A stretch of 40,585 nucleotides of DNA. It comes from Novosphingobium sp. AP12 (lineage in GTDB: Bacteria; Pseudomonadota; Alphaproteobacteria; Sphingomonadales; Sphingomonadaceae). Each line of letters begins with the position of its first letter. The first letter of the stretch is position 1. Location: positions 1-40,585 of the forward strand of contig NZ_AKKE01000036.1 in NCBI RefSeq assembly GCF_000281975.1, read 5' to 3'. The notes under the pieces are model-generated. The model had not been told where the DNA came from and searched no databases. It saw nothing but the letters and a program-made list of their open reading frames with translations. Position numbers and translations under genes: made by a program. Shown piece by piece: positions 10,321 through 19,151 of the stretch.

Positions 10321-11703
10321 TTGCATCTCTACGATAATCCGGTGTGCAAACGGGGGCATGCCATTTTCATTCTTCGACTGCTGGTTGCGGCGATGCTGGC
10401 CGGCATCGCGGCCGGTGCGGGTGCGCAGGATCAGGGGGTCCCGCCTGCGCCGGTTCCCGCGCAAATTAAACTCTCGGCCGCGCAGATCTTTGCGTTGGCC
10501 GAGCAAGCGGGTCGGGCAGGCGATTTCGCCACCGCCGAGACCGCCTATCGGGCCCTCACACGGGACGCCGACCTCGAGGTTCGCACCGAGGCCCGGTTCC
10601 GTCTCGGCCTGATGCTGGCCGACGATCTCAAGCGCTACAGCGATGCCGCGCTCGAGTTTCGCCGTATCCTCGACGACAAGCCCGGCGCCGCGCGGGTGCG
10701 CTTGGAACTAGCGCGCATGCAAGCAATGCTCGGCAACATGGCCGGCGCCCGCAAGGAACTACGCGCGGCGCAGGCCGCGGGGCTTCCTTCGTCTGTGGAA
10801 CAGCTGGTGCGCTTCTATTCGCGCTCGCTCAATGCCCGCAAGCCGCTGGGCGGCTCGATCGAAGTGGCGCTTGCGCCGGACAGCAACATCAATCGCGCCA
10901 CCCGTTCGGATACGCTGGGCACGGTGATCGGCGACTTCTCGCTCGACGACGATGCCCGCGCCAAATCGGGTGTAGGCCTCGACCTGCAGGGACAGGGCTA
11001 TTTTCGCCTTGGCATCGAGCCGGGGACCGACCTCCTGGTGCGTGCCTCGACCGACGCGACGCTCTACCGCGAGAAGGATTTCAGCGACATCAGCTTGGCG
11101 CTCCAGGCCGGGCCGCAATACACTTGGGGCGGCAACCAGCTGACCTTCTCGGCAGGCCCGGCGCGTCGCTGGTACGGCGGCCGACTGTTCAGCACCACCA
11201 TGGGGGGCGGGGTGAGTTGGCAGCGACCGGTGGGCAAGCGGGGGCAGGTGCGCCTCGACGGCAACATCGCCCATGTGACCAACCGGCGCAATGCGCTGCA
11301 GACGGCGGATGACTTCACGCTCTCCGCCAGCTTCGATCGGGCTTTCAGCGCGCGTTTCGGCGGCGGCGTGCAGGCTTTCGGTTTCCGCGAAGCAGCACGC
11401 GACCCGGGTTACTCGCTGGCGATGGGCGGAACGTCCGCCTACCTTTTCCTCGAACTGGGTCGCACCACGCTGGTGGGTACTGTCGGTTACAGCCACCTCG
11501 AAGCGGATGCCCGCCTGTTCCTCTACCCGAACCGCCGCATCGAAGACCGCTACAGTGCCAGCATGGCAGCGACTTTGCGCGCGTTGCACCTGGGCAGCTT
11601 CGCGCCGCTGGTGCGCCTCAAGTGGGAGCGTAACCGTTCCTCAATCGAGATTTACGACTACCGCCGCGTCGTCGCCGAGTTCGGCGTCACGTCGGCATTC
11701 TGA
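10321..11703 (+). CDS. Slam-type outer-membrane surface-lipoprotein translocator
   Basis: A protein of up to 460 residues with the layout of surface lipoprotein assembly modulators (Slam, DUF560). A signal peptide comes first ([19 protein letters not shown], cut near QDQG). A TPR-rich periplasmic domain follows at about 50-165 ([43 protein letters not shown]). A C-terminal beta-barrel of alternating strands ends in [11 protein letters not shown], with a terminal aromatic as in outer-membrane proteins. The known family role is moving lipoproteins such as TbpB across the outer membrane. The gene directly downstream encodes exactly such a lipoprotein. The start is uncertain: TTG 10321 is the longest, GTG 10342 also fits the signal peptide, and neither has a clear ribosome binding site. 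Confidence 0.82.
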   Translation: MHLYDNPVCKRGHAIFILRLLVAAMLAGIAAGAGAQDQGVPPAPVPAQIKLSAAQIFALAEQAGRAGDFATAETAYRALTRDADLEVRTEARFRLGLMLADDLKRYSDAALEFRRILDDKPGAARVRLELARMQAMLGNMAGARKELRAAQAAGLPSSVEQLVRFYSRSLNARKPLGGSIEVALAPDSNINRATRSDTLGTVIGDFSLDDDARAKSGVGLDLQGQGYFRLGIEPGTDLLVRASTDATLYREKDFSDISLALQAGPQYTWGGNQLTFSAGPARRWYGGRLFSTTMGGGVSWQRPVGKRGQVRLDGNIAHVTNRRNALQTADDFTLSASFDRAFSARFGGGVQAFGFREAARDPGYSLAMGGTSAYLFLELGRTTLVGTVGYSHLEADARLFLYPNRRIEDRYSASMAATLRALHLGSFAPLVRLKWERNRSSIEIYDYRRVVAEFGVTSAF

Positions 11704-11717
11704 ATGGGGGAATGTTC

Positions 11718-13598
11718 ATGACTTCGATGCGTATTGCACGACTTTCGGTCAGCGCCTCGCTGATGGCGCTCGGCCTCGCGCTGTCGGCCTGTGGCGGCGG
11801 CGGGGGCAGCACCAACAGCACGCCGGTGCCTCCTGCACCGACACCAACGCCGGCCCCGAGCCCTTCGCCGACGCCTACGCCTACGCCTACGCCTACGCCG
11901 GCCCCTACCCCTTCGCCCACTCCAACACCCACTCCAACGCCAACGCCAACGCCAACGCCCACTCCTCCCCCTACTCCTACTCCCTCACCGCCAGCGGGGA
12001 ATACTTCGTTGATCAATCCGAGCATCAGCGAAGTCTTCACCGCCGACGCCGGAACCGTTTCGGCGCTCTATCCCGGCGGGGGCACGAGCCCGGAGGTCGA
12101 GGGACGCACCACCCTGACGATCGCCTACGATGCGACCAACGGCAGCTATACGATCACGGCTCCGCAGGCCTCTCAGGTCTTCCGGGCGGCGGATAGGGAT
12201 ACCGCCAGCAGCGATCGAAGAATAACGCGTTACGTGCGAACGCAAGGGACCGTCACAGATAGTCTCGTCCTCACCAAGGCAGGTGAGAGCGGCATCTTGA
12301 CCAATCGCTATGTCGGCGGTGGCATTCAGCGACGCACCGACACGGCGGGGGGAATCCAGAACAATCGCCTGAACGTGTTCACCTATGGCGTACAGACAGC
12401 CAATGGCGCGGTTCCGATCACGGGAACCGGGACCTTCGCTTTCGGCATCATCGGCATGGAGGCAGGGGACGACGTCCTCGCCGATTTCGATGGCCGCGGG
12501 ACCATGCAAGTAAACTTCGCGTCTGCCACGCTGACAGGGGTGGGGTTGAAGATAACGCGCCGCTTCAACGATAACGGCTACGCGGCATTAGACCAGTCGG
12601 TCTTCACGCTCGAGGGCGTTTTGGGAGTGGGTGGAAACGCCTTGTCCGGTTCGATCCGCTTCAGCGATGCTGCTGCTACCTTGGAAGGCCGCTTCTATGG
12701 TTCCGCTGCGGAAGAGGTCGGCGCCACGTTCTACGGCGCCAATACGCGCAACCAGATGATTTCCGGTGTACTGCTCGGTCGCTCACGCAGCACACCTGGA
12801 TATGAAACGCTCACCGATCTGGTGATGCCTATCGAACTCCAGGCCTATACGGCGGCGATTTTCGCCACACGCAATGCCGGCACGAACGACTACGGCGACA
12901 CCTCTCTGGGCAGTGGGGGGCAGACGTCATTTCTTGTCGCCACCGATCCTCGTTCGTACAAGTACTTCTACGACTTGAACGACGGCAACCGCGTAGCAGC
13001 GCAATCGGATAGCCGTTTCACGACGTATGTGCCGGCGTCTGGACAGATGTATCGTATCTACAATCCCGGGCCGGGTAACGACGAACTCGCGCTCACGTAC
13101 ACAGGCTTCGGTCTCAGGGAAATGCGCGTAGCGGGAGCCCGTGCAATGAACGAGACCTTCGTGTTCGGCCTCGAAACAGGCTTCTCACAGTTACCCCTTA
13201 GTGGCCAGGCCAGCTACCGGGGAGTGGTCTACGGCAGCGCCATAGGGGCCGGCAGCAACGCCGACCTCTTCGCGCTGCATGGCTCTGCTGCCTTCGACTT
13301 CGATTTCGGTCGTAATGCATTCACCGGATCCATGCAGCCCGCAGCCACGAATACGCGTACCCAGGTCACGACCGACCTTGGCACTTTGACCTTCATCAAC
13401 CCATGGATGCCAGGGGCAGCTATGATGACGAGCGCCTTCGCCGCCGACATCGGCGGTCCGTCTGGCACAACGGGCCGCATAACTGGCCGGTTCTACGGGC
13501 CCCAGGGGCAGGAAGTGGGAGGAAGCTTCTCGCTGGTTACCCCGGCCGCTGGAACCGTTCTGACTGGGGTCGGGGTTGTGGCCGCCGTTCGGAGATAG
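11718..13598 (+). CDS. TbpB-like surface lipoprotein, likely Slam substrate
   Basis: A 626-residue lipoprotein. The lipobox LSAC places the lipidated cysteine at residue 25, followed by GGGGGS and a Pro-Thr/Ser-rich hinge of about 55 residues. The rest is beta-rich with two barrel-like halves, each ending in a TbpB-type signature: [17 protein letters not shown] near 315-330 and [17 protein letters not shown] close to the C-terminus. TbpB, HpuA and factor-H-binding family proteins share this barrel and are displayed at the surface by Slam. The gene starts 14 bp after the Slam gene; I prefer ATG 11718 to ATG 11712 because it is correctly spaced from GGGGG. The ligand is unknown; iron, haem or another host or environmental molecule are possibilities. 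The repetitive hinge is probably hypervariable. Confidence 0.82.
   Translation: MTSMRIARLSVSASLMALGLALSACGGGGGSTNSTPVPPAPTPTPAPSPSPTPTPTPTPTPAPTPSPTPTPTPTPTPTPTPTPPPTPTPSPPAGNTSLINPSISEVFTADAGTVSALYPGGGTSPEVEGRTTLTIAYDATNGSYTITAPQASQVFRAADRDTASSDRRITRYVRTQGTVTDSLVLTKAGESGILTNRYVGGGIQRRTDTAGGIQNNRLNVFTYGVQTANGAVPITGTGTFAFGIIGMEAGDDVLADFDGRGTMQVNFASATLTGVGLKITRRFNDNGYAALDQSVFTLEGVLGVGGNALSGSIRFSDAAATLEGRFYGSAAEEVGATFYGANTRNQMISGVLLGRSRSTPGYETLTDLVMPIELQAYTAAIFATRNAGTNDYGDTSLGSGGQTSFLVATDPRSYKYFYDLNDGNRVAAQSDSRFTTYVPASGQMYRIYNPGPGNDELALTYTGFGLREMRVAGARAMNETFVFGLETGFSQLPLSGQASYRGVVYGSAIGAGSNADLFALHGSAAFDFDFGRNAFTGSMQPAATNTRTQVTTDLGTLTFINPWMPGAAMMTSAFAADIGGPSGTTGRITGRFYGPQGQEVGGSFSLVTPAAGTVLTGVGVVAAVRR
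11827..11997 (+). repeat. Degenerate hexamer repeat encoding the Pro-Thr hinge
   Basis: The stretch is built from runs of ACGCCT, ACGCCA and ACTCCA hexamers, each coding Thr-Pro. The cleanest block is five ACGCCT/ACGCCG units around 11870-11900. Because the unit is six bases, slippage changes hinge length without breaking the frame. The hinge separates the lipid anchor from the barrel domains. Confidence 0.85.
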
Positions 13599-14174
13599 TC
13601 CGCCGCCCAACCCCCTCATAGCAGGGAAACTCCCTTTCGACCCGATTGCAAACGGCTGCTCGTTCCGGGGCAGTCGTTTGTGCACCATGTGCGGCATGGT
13701 TTGAACTGCAAGCGCTGTTTTCAGGCCATGGCGCTTCAGAGTATAAGCTGGCCGGCGGCTGCCTCTCGGACTCCAACATGTGGTCTGCGAATTCACACCG
13801 CCCCAATCCACGCAAGGCCGGTTTTCGTCGGCACTTACGTTGATTCCATGCGATTTGCTTGAGCGTCAGAATAGAGAACTGGCGCATTTCCCCAAGGAGA
13901 GCATGCCCTGCTCACCGAAGGTCAGCGGGCGTAGTGGACATACGACCCCCCTCATGCCGCCCCTTTGCAGTTGCAGGTTCACCCGGACCGGCTGCCCTGG
14001 CGGTCGGCGCAGCGGCGATGATGCGGGCCCCGGTCCTCTCGGGCCATTTGACGGCGGCTTTTTTTGGGGCCACTTACAGTCGATCAGGTTCTTTCTCCGG
14101 GCCCGGCGGCCGCGCGCTTATGGGTTTGTTAGGCGGGATCCGTAAATACTGGGGGCCACCATGAGAGAAGCCCC
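13599..14174. other. Gap between the lipoprotein and c-di-GMP genes
   Basis: No supportable gene in about 575 bp. A short hairpin, AGGGA-AAC-TCCCT followed by TTTC, lies at 13623-13638, about 25 bp after the lipoprotein stop; it is a weak terminator candidate. The overlapping minus-strand frames have no ribosome binding site or motifs. A promoter for the downstream gene is expected near 14050-14150 but is not obvious. Confidence 0.4.
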
Positions 14175-16001
14175 GTGACGCAACTGCAGAACATCATACT
14201 CGAGATGATCGCCAGAGGGGAACCGCTGGCCGATACGGTGGGCCGTCTCTGCCAGGAGGTCGAAAGCCTTGTTCCGGGGGCGATCTGTTCGGTGCTGGGC
14301 GTCGACGCGGCGGGGCACTTGCGCTCGCTGGCGGCGCCGAGCCTGCCGGCGCAGTACTGCGATGCGATCGACGGCCTGGCGATCGGCCCCGGCGTGGGCG
14401 CCTGCGGAACGGCGGCCTATCTGGGCCGTGAGGTCGTCTCGAGCGACGTGGCAACCGATCCGTTATGGGATGACTTCAGGCACCTGGTCCTGGCGCTGGG
14501 CCTGCAGGCGTGCTGGTCGAGCCCGGTCCTGGACTCTGAGGGCCGGGTGATCGCGACTTTCGCGTTCTATTACCAGGAAAAGCGGGGCCCGTCGGCGCTC
14601 GAACGCGACATCGTGGCCCAGTGCGTCAACCTGTGCACGATTGCCTTCGACAGGGAGCGCCGGGTGACCGAATACGAACGGCGGGCCAACACCGACGGGC
14701 TGACCGGCCTGCCGAACCGCGCGGCATTCGAAACCGAACTGGCGGGGCTCAGCTGCGCGGTTCCCGGGGCATGGGCGCTGTGCATGATCGACCTCGACAA
14801 TCTCAAGGTCGCGAACGACACCTTCGGCCACGCTGCGGGGGACGCGCTGCTGCGACAGGTCGGGATGCGCCTGGGCACGGCGGCGGCGCCTGACCGGGTG
14901 TTTCGTTTGGGCGGCGACGAATTTGCCGTCGTCATGACCTCCGGCGCGGCGCTGGCCGATCCGGACGCTGCGGCGGGCCGCTACCTCGATGTTCTGGTTC
15001 CGCCACTCGAGGGAGACGACTGGGTCATCGTGCCTAGGGCGACGCTGGGTTTCGCTGTCCTTTCGCCCGGCGACTGCACATCGCAGCGGGTGCGCCAGAA
15101 CGCGGATTTCGCGCTCTATCATGCGAAGGAGACCGCGCGGGGAAGCGCAGTGCGTTATTGGCCCGGCATCGGCACGCGCATGACCCGCCGCCTGACAGCG
15201 ATCCGCGAAGTGGACGCGGCGCTGAGGGAAGGCCGCATGGAAGCCCACTACCAGCCGATCTTCAAGCTGGAGACCGGAGAAATCATCGGCCTGGAGGCCC
15301 TGTCGCGCATGCGCCTCGGCGCTTCGCTGGTGCCGGCCTCGTCATTTTACGAGGCGACCACGGATGCGAGTGTGGCGGGCGCGCTCACAGAGCGGATGAT
15401 TGCCCAGGTCGCCCGCGACCTGCGCGGCTGGCTCGACATGGGGATCCCGTTCCAGCATGTCGGGATCAACGTCTCGTCCACTGATTTTCGCAAAGGAAAC
15501 CTCTTCGCAGTCTTGTCGCAGGCGTTCGGCGAGGCAGGCGTTCCGCTTGGGCATGTCGTGCTGGAAGTCACCGAATCGGTCTATATGGACGACGATGCAG
15601 GCTTTGTGCGCGACGCGATCGCGGGCCTGCGCGCCAGCGGGCTGAAAATCGCGCTCGATGATTTCGGGACCGGGTTCGCGTCGCTGACGCACCTGCTGAC
15701 GGTCCCGGTCGACATCATCAAGATCGACAAGTCGTTCGTCGACGGCGTGGGCGCTGCGGGCGCCAGCGACGTGATCGTCGGCGGCCTTATGAGGATCGCG
15801 GCGGAGCTTGGCGTGAAAGTCGTTGCCGAGGGGATCGAGACCGCGGTCCAGGTGGCAGGCCTCAGGAGCCTGGGCTGCAACCTGGGACAGGGCTTTTTCT
15901 TTTCGAAAGCGATCAGTGCCCGCGAGGCCGGCGTCATGATGCTCGGACGCGCGCAGGGTCTCGCCGCCGGCGCCGACTGGCCGGGACGGGCCAGAGCGTA
16001 G
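14175..16001 (+). CDS. GAF-GGDEF-EAL c-di-GMP turnover protein
   Basis: A 608-residue cytoplasmic signalling enzyme. A GAF sensor lies at about 5-160 (IGPGVGACGTAAYLGREV). The GGDEF domain (165-330) has an intact RLGGDEF at 244-250 and DGLTGLPNR. The EAL domain (345-595) has GLEAL at 372-376, NVSSTDF, LEVTESVY, ALDDFGTG at 493-500, IKIDKSFV, VVAEGIET and QGFFFSKA. Both catalytic domains therefore look competent to make and degrade c-di-GMP. The allosteric I-site is degenerate: Ala237 stands where the Arg of RxxD is expected, so product inhibition is probably lost. The start is GTG 14175 after GAGAGAAG. It stands alone; control of the polysaccharide genes downstream by c-di-GMP is possible but not shown. 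Confidence 0.93.
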   Translation: MTQLQNIILEMIARGEPLADTVGRLCQEVESLVPGAICSVLGVDAAGHLRSLAAPSLPAQYCDAIDGLAIGPGVGACGTAAYLGREVVSSDVATDPLWDDFRHLVLALGLQACWSSPVLDSEGRVIATFAFYYQEKRGPSALERDIVAQCVNLCTIAFDRERRVTEYERRANTDGLTGLPNRAAFETELAGLSCAVPGAWALCMIDLDNLKVANDTFGHAAGDALLRQVGMRLGTAAAPDRVFRLGGDEFAVVMTSGAALADPDAAAGRYLDVLVPPLEGDDWVIVPRATLGFAVLSPGDCTSQRVRQNADFALYHAKETARGSAVRYWPGIGTRMTRRLTAIREVDAALREGRMEAHYQPIFKLETGEIIGLEALSRMRLGASLVPASSFYEATTDASVAGALTERMIAQVARDLRGWLDMGIPFQHVGINVSSTDFRKGNLFAVLSQAFGEAGVPLGHVVLEVTESVYMDDDAGFVRDAIAGLRASGLKIALDDFGTGFASLTHLLTVPVDIIKIDKSFVDGVGAAGASDVIVGGLMRIAAELGVKVVAEGIETAVQVAGLRSLGCNLGQGFFFSKAISAREAGVMMLGRAQGLAAGADWPGRARA

Positions 16002-16187
16002 CGCCAGAGCCCAGTTCCAGGGTCCGGCACCGGCGAAAAGCGCCACAGGGCAATGACGGCGCTGCAGGTTCGGCTCGGCCCACCTTGGCGGAGCGCCTCG
16101 CTTGTCTGGCCGATTAATCCGGGCTGGATGCGGCCCGAAATCGGCCCGCCGGCCCCGCAGAGCGGCTTATAGTACTCCCGGCACCGA

Positions 16188-16206
16188 AACATGACCCATG
16201 TTAAGG
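16188..16206. promoter_or_regulatory. Inverted repeat AACATG-ACC-CATGTT, candidate operator
   Basis: AACATGACCCATGTTAAGG contains 6-bp arms around a 3-nt centre, about 55 bp before the DUF6894 gene. The same core AACATGACCC and the flank CCTTAACATG recur at 18512-18525 in front of the Crp/Fnr-type gene. A shared dyad ahead of two genes suggests a common DNA-binding protein. Confidence 0.35.
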
Positions 16207-16256
16207 TTTATCTTCGCCAGGTCGGTCATGGGAAGGGGGCACAAGGGGGTAACAGG

Positions 16257-16496
16257 ATGCGGCGTAACCCGGCGGACCGGAGAAAAATGCGGCTGCGCGG
16301 CGGTGAAGCGCATGTCGAGTGGCCGACGTACCGCGCGGCGCGCGAGGAGGCGATCAGATATGCCGGCGAGATGATGCAGTCGCGGCCCGAGGTGCTGAAC
16401 GATGGCCAGGATTTTCGTGTCACCGTCACCGATGACAACAATCAACCCCTGTTCAGCGTGATCTGCATCGCGCTGGAAACCGGCAGGCTGCACTAG
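16257..16496 (+). CDS. DUF6894-like small protein
   Basis: A 79-residue protein when started at ATG 16257, which follows AAGGGGGTAACAGG. An in-frame ATG at 16191 would add 22 poorly conserved residues. The body matches the small alphaproteobacterial DUF6894 pattern: an acidic or aromatic turn (VEWPTYRAAREEAIRYAGEM), then a beta-strand part (FRVTVTDDNNQPLFSVIC) and a short tail. The N-terminal strand usual for the family (about 20 residues) is missing or replaced by a basic stretch (MRRNPADRRKMRLRGG), so the gene may have lost its start by a frameshift. Members of this family have no established function; many are stress-induced. Confidence 0.6.
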   Translation: MRRNPADRRKMRLRGGEAHVEWPTYRAAREEAIRYAGEMMQSRPEVLNDGQDFRVTVTDDNNQPLFSVICIALETGRLH

Positions 16497-17082
16497 GCCG
16501 CATGGTGGGTGCCTTCAGCGCCGGCGGCCTCCCCGCGCCGCCGGCGGCGCGAAGACTTAGCTGCGGGACTGCGCGGACCGGGGCGGATGCGGCGGCCGGA
16601 ACGCCCGGCGCCGCAGGCAGCCGATCCCCGGCCCGGGCGGCCTTACCTGCGGCGCGCAGCATCGCCGCCTCGCGGTCAGGGGTGGGCCACTGCCGGGATA
16701 ATCACGGCGGGCCGGACCGGCGCTTAAACACAGGATGGCTGGCGCCGTCATTTGCGGGAATGCCCGCGCCTCGCCAGAGAGCTCCTATCTTCATGCGGCG
16801 CACCCTCCTCCACGCTTCGGTCGGCATCGACGCGCGCGGTCCGCAAGGGGTCAAAGCCGTGCGCTGGGATCAGGCGAAGGCAGCGTTCATCGGCGCTGCG
16901 TTGCCGTGCAACCGATTGTCGCTGCGCAGACAGCCCGGCAAGATGACCGCGCAGGCTTTACCGAAAAGGCTAGCGGTATCCGGCGCAAAGCCGTCTTGGC
17001 GCAGATGGTTCATGGCGCGTTCGGCAGGCGTGGCACCAAGTTACCTGGTCCGCACGCGCTTGGGCGGTAACTCCCGCCGGCC
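16497..17082. other. Gap, no supportable gene
   Basis: The long plus-strand frame here (16502-17086) is Ala/Pro/Arg-rich and has no domain, no ribosome binding site and an unlikely composition, so I treat it as non-coding. I see no repeat or RNA gene. The promoter of the toxin-like gene should lie near its right end. Confidence 0.45.
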
Positions 17083-17328
17083 ATGAAAATCCTTTGGGAC
17101 GAGCAGCGCAGGCTTGCCAATATCCACGAGCACGACGTGGATTTCGCTCGGGTTGGCGAGAGATACTTCTCGGCGGCGCTGGTCAGGCGATCGCGGTGCG
17201 GGGCCTGGGCTGTCATTGGCTGGGTCGACGGCTTTGTCGCGGTGATTGTGATGACGTGCAGCGACGAGAGCGTGACTATCGTCTCGGCGCGTGCGGCCAC
17301 CTGTAACGAGCGAAAGCTGTTCGAATGA
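17083..17328 (+). CDS. brnT: BrnT-like type II toxin (DUF497)
   Basis: An 81-residue protein matching the BrnT fold in order: MKILWDEQRRLANIHEHDVDF (compare WDE-K-N-KHGVDF), a short helix, a central pair of beta strands (AVIGWVDGFVAVIVMTC) and the closing VTIVSARAATCNER segment that corresponds to the IISAR motif. BrnT toxins are ribonucleases that halt growth and are neutralised by BrnA encoded just downstream. Here the next ORF overlaps the stop as ATGA, which is the standard BrnT-BrnA arrangement. The ribosome binding site is weak. The usual Lys-His-Gly of the family reads Glu-His-Asp here, so activity is not certain. Confidence 0.72.
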   Translation: MKILWDEQRRLANIHEHDVDFARVGERYFSAALVRRSRCGAWAVIGWVDGFVAVIVMTCSDESVTIVSARAATCNERKLFE

Positions 17329-17504
17329 CCTGGCCCGGCAGGACGCCAGCTGACAGGACGCCGCCTGACAGGACGCAGGATGACTGGACAATGGAGGATT
17401 TCGCCGAAGCGGTGCCTTTCGCTGTCGCGTTTCCGCGCTTGGCCCGGACCCTGGCGGATCGCTGCGGGCGGGAAGCCGAGAACGTTGGTGCTGGGGCTCC
17501 CTGA
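17325..17504 (+). pseudogene. Truncated BrnA-like antitoxin
   Basis: A 59-codon ORF coupled to brnT by ATGA. Its middle, DDWTMEDFAEAVPFAVAFPRL, fits the toxin-binding part of BrnA (pattern DxPExTxEDFARAxPxxxxLP). The frame then ends at TGA 17502 without the ribbon-helix-helix DNA-binding domain that normally follows. In another frame just beyond the point of loss, GKPRTLVLGLPDPSGVRAG vaguely recalls the missing domain, so a frameshift is plausible. It may still bind the toxin but should not be able to repress the operon. The first 20 residues contain a short DRT repeat. Confidence 0.5.
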
Positions 17505-17688
17505 CCCCAGCGGGGTGCGCGCGGGAGCGCCTGCTCCGGCGGCGGCGAGGCTGGTTCCGTGGTCCTGCGGTACTCACTGGAGCCGTCTGTGATCCTGGTT
17601 TCGCGGCGTTCCGCAGCATCGCTCCGTCCAGGCGGATGGCGCCCGCAGGGCCGGTCAGCAGAAACGGCGACATCCGGCGAGCGGCAGG

Positions 17689-18435
17689 TCACAGGTGGAT
17701 GGCGGGCTGGCTCTGGTCCAGATGGAGGTACAGAGCATTGAAATCGCCGATGCCGGCCATGGCGTCCCAGTCGGAGAAGCTGACATAGCGGCGGTTGCGA
17801 TGGACGACGCCTTCTTTCTGCAGCGCCTTCAGGGTCCGGTTCACATGGACCGGCGTCAGACCGACGACATCGGCGAGCTGTTCCTGGGTCAGGGGAAGCT
17901 CGAACCCGTCCTCGACCGGGTAGCCGGCGGCTTTCATGCGGAGCCACACTTCGCACAGGACGTGGGCTATGCGCGCGCGGGCGTCGCGCCGGCCCACGTT
18001 CATGACCCATTCGCGGTAGATCGACGAGTCGACCAGCGCGTCGATCCACATCGCGCGGCCCACAGCAGGGCGATCGAGTGCGAGCGCCTGAAGCGCCTCG
18101 CGCTCGATCGCTACCACCTTGAGTTCGGTCAGCGCCTGGACGTTGTGATCGGCGATGTTGAGGAAGAGGCTCTGCAGGTCGATGAAATCGCCCTGCAGGT
18201 GGATCGAAACAATCTGCCTGGCGCCATTGGCGGTCAATTTCTGGCGGTATGCGAAGCCCGTCTGGATGAAATCGCAGTGGCGGCGCGGCGGCTCTCCCTC
18301 CCTGACGGCGTAAGCGGCGGCATGATAGGTGCGCAGGAGATAGGGCAGTCCACGGATGGCGCGGTGATCGCTCTCGCTCAGGGTAGTCCTGGTGCCGAGT
18401 TTGCGAATCATCAAATTCAGAGGCGAGTCTGCCAC
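17689..18435 (-). CDS. Crp/Fnr-family transcriptional regulator
   Basis: A 248-residue regulator. A cyclic-nucleotide-like beta-barrel spans about 20-130 (GFAYRQKLTANGARQIVSIHL, GDFIDLQSLFL), followed by a dimerisation helix (130-165). A C-terminal winged helix-turn-helix follows (PLTQEQLADVVGLTPVHVNRTLKALQKEGVV, about 180-212). There is no N-terminal cysteine cluster, so it is not an oxygen-sensing Fnr. The start GTG 18435 follows GGGAG at good spacing; ATG 18411 is an alternative. It is transcribed alone on the minus strand. A possible promoter and a motif shared with the DUF6894 gene lie about 75-140 bp upstream, so autoregulation is possible. Confidence 0.9.
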   Translation of the reverse strand: MADSPLNLMIRKLGTRTTLSESDHRAIRGLPYLLRTYHAAAYAVREGEPPRRHCDFIQTGFAYRQKLTANGARQIVSIHLQGDFIDLQSLFLNIADHNVQALTELKVVAIEREALQALALDRPAVGRAMWIDALVDSSIYREWVMNVGRRDARARIAHVLCEVWLRMKAAGYPVEDGFELPLTQEQLADVVGLTPVHVNRTLKALQKEGVVHRNRRYVSFSDWDAMAGIGDFNALYLHLDQSQPAIHL

Positions 18436-18511
18436 GTGTCACTCCCATCAGGCGGGAGCACGCTCATCTCTCAGTCGCCGAGAGCCCTTATAGAGTAGTG
18501 GCGATCGGTCA

Positions 18512-18575
18512 CCTTAACATGACCCGTCGCAAGATACCCAACCTATCATACAACAAACCGCATAACATAAGTCAA
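18512..18575 (-). promoter_or_regulatory. Candidate promoter and operator of the Crp/Fnr-type gene
   Basis: On the minus strand TTGACT (18575-18570) and TATGAT (18550-18545) form sigma-70-like boxes with a rather long 19-nt spacer in an AT-rich stretch. Just downstream, 18512-18525 carries CCTTAACATGACCC, the motif that also occurs as a dyad ahead of the DUF6894 gene. Confidence 0.35.
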
Positions 18576-19151
18576 TTCAGGCATGGTGGGCGCGGTAGTC
18601 GGGGCGCGCGCGCGAGATGCGAGCACGGCCGCCGTGCCCTGAAAAGGCGGGCAGGGCCCCGGGGGGAAGGTCTCTGTCCGCTCTGGTTTCAGCGGCGAGG
18701 CTGCAGGATCCTGAAGGCCTGGCGAATTCTCGATGCGCGTAGGAGGCGCTGCTATCGCGGCGCGCGGCGACTTCGTAGTCCAGGTCCCTCAAAGCACATG
18801 GCGAGAAAGATCTCGCGTAACAGGGGCGTCATCGTGCGCAGCGCCTTGCGGCCCCGGCGCATGGAGCTGCGGCGCCGACGGGGGCGCATGACGCCCCCTG
18901 CCAGCCAGGAGCCGAGATCAGCGCCGCCGCACCGATGCGGCGTCCGCCTGACCGGGCCGAGCGCTGCGCGGGAGAGCGTGAGCGATCGTAGCGGCTTTGC
19001 CGACGAGACGGCGCAAGGCGGCTCGGCCGCTGCGCAGGCTGCGGCGAAGCGCAGCCATGGGTGCAAAGCCTGGCACGCTCCTGCAAATGCTCACGGGTTC
19101 ACCATCCGTCATTTCCGGCCCTCTTAATCAGCGCAAGGACACAGGAGACAC
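18576..19151. other. Gap, no supportable gene
   Basis: GC-rich sequence with overlapping Arg/Ala/Ser-rich frames on both strands, none with a ribosome binding site or domain. The right edge (19139-19151) holds ACAGGAGACAC, a good Shine-Dalgarno for the doubtful ORF that begins at 19152. Confidence 0.45.

Noticed and set aside
16502..17086. 194-codon plus-strand frame
   Set aside because: No ribosome binding site, low-complexity Ala/Pro/Arg composition, no domain, and it runs into the brnT start.
18498..19127. 209-codon plus-strand frame over the regulator's promoter
   Set aside because: Arg/Ala-rich noise that begins inside the likely promoter region of the divergent regulator gene; no recognisable features.
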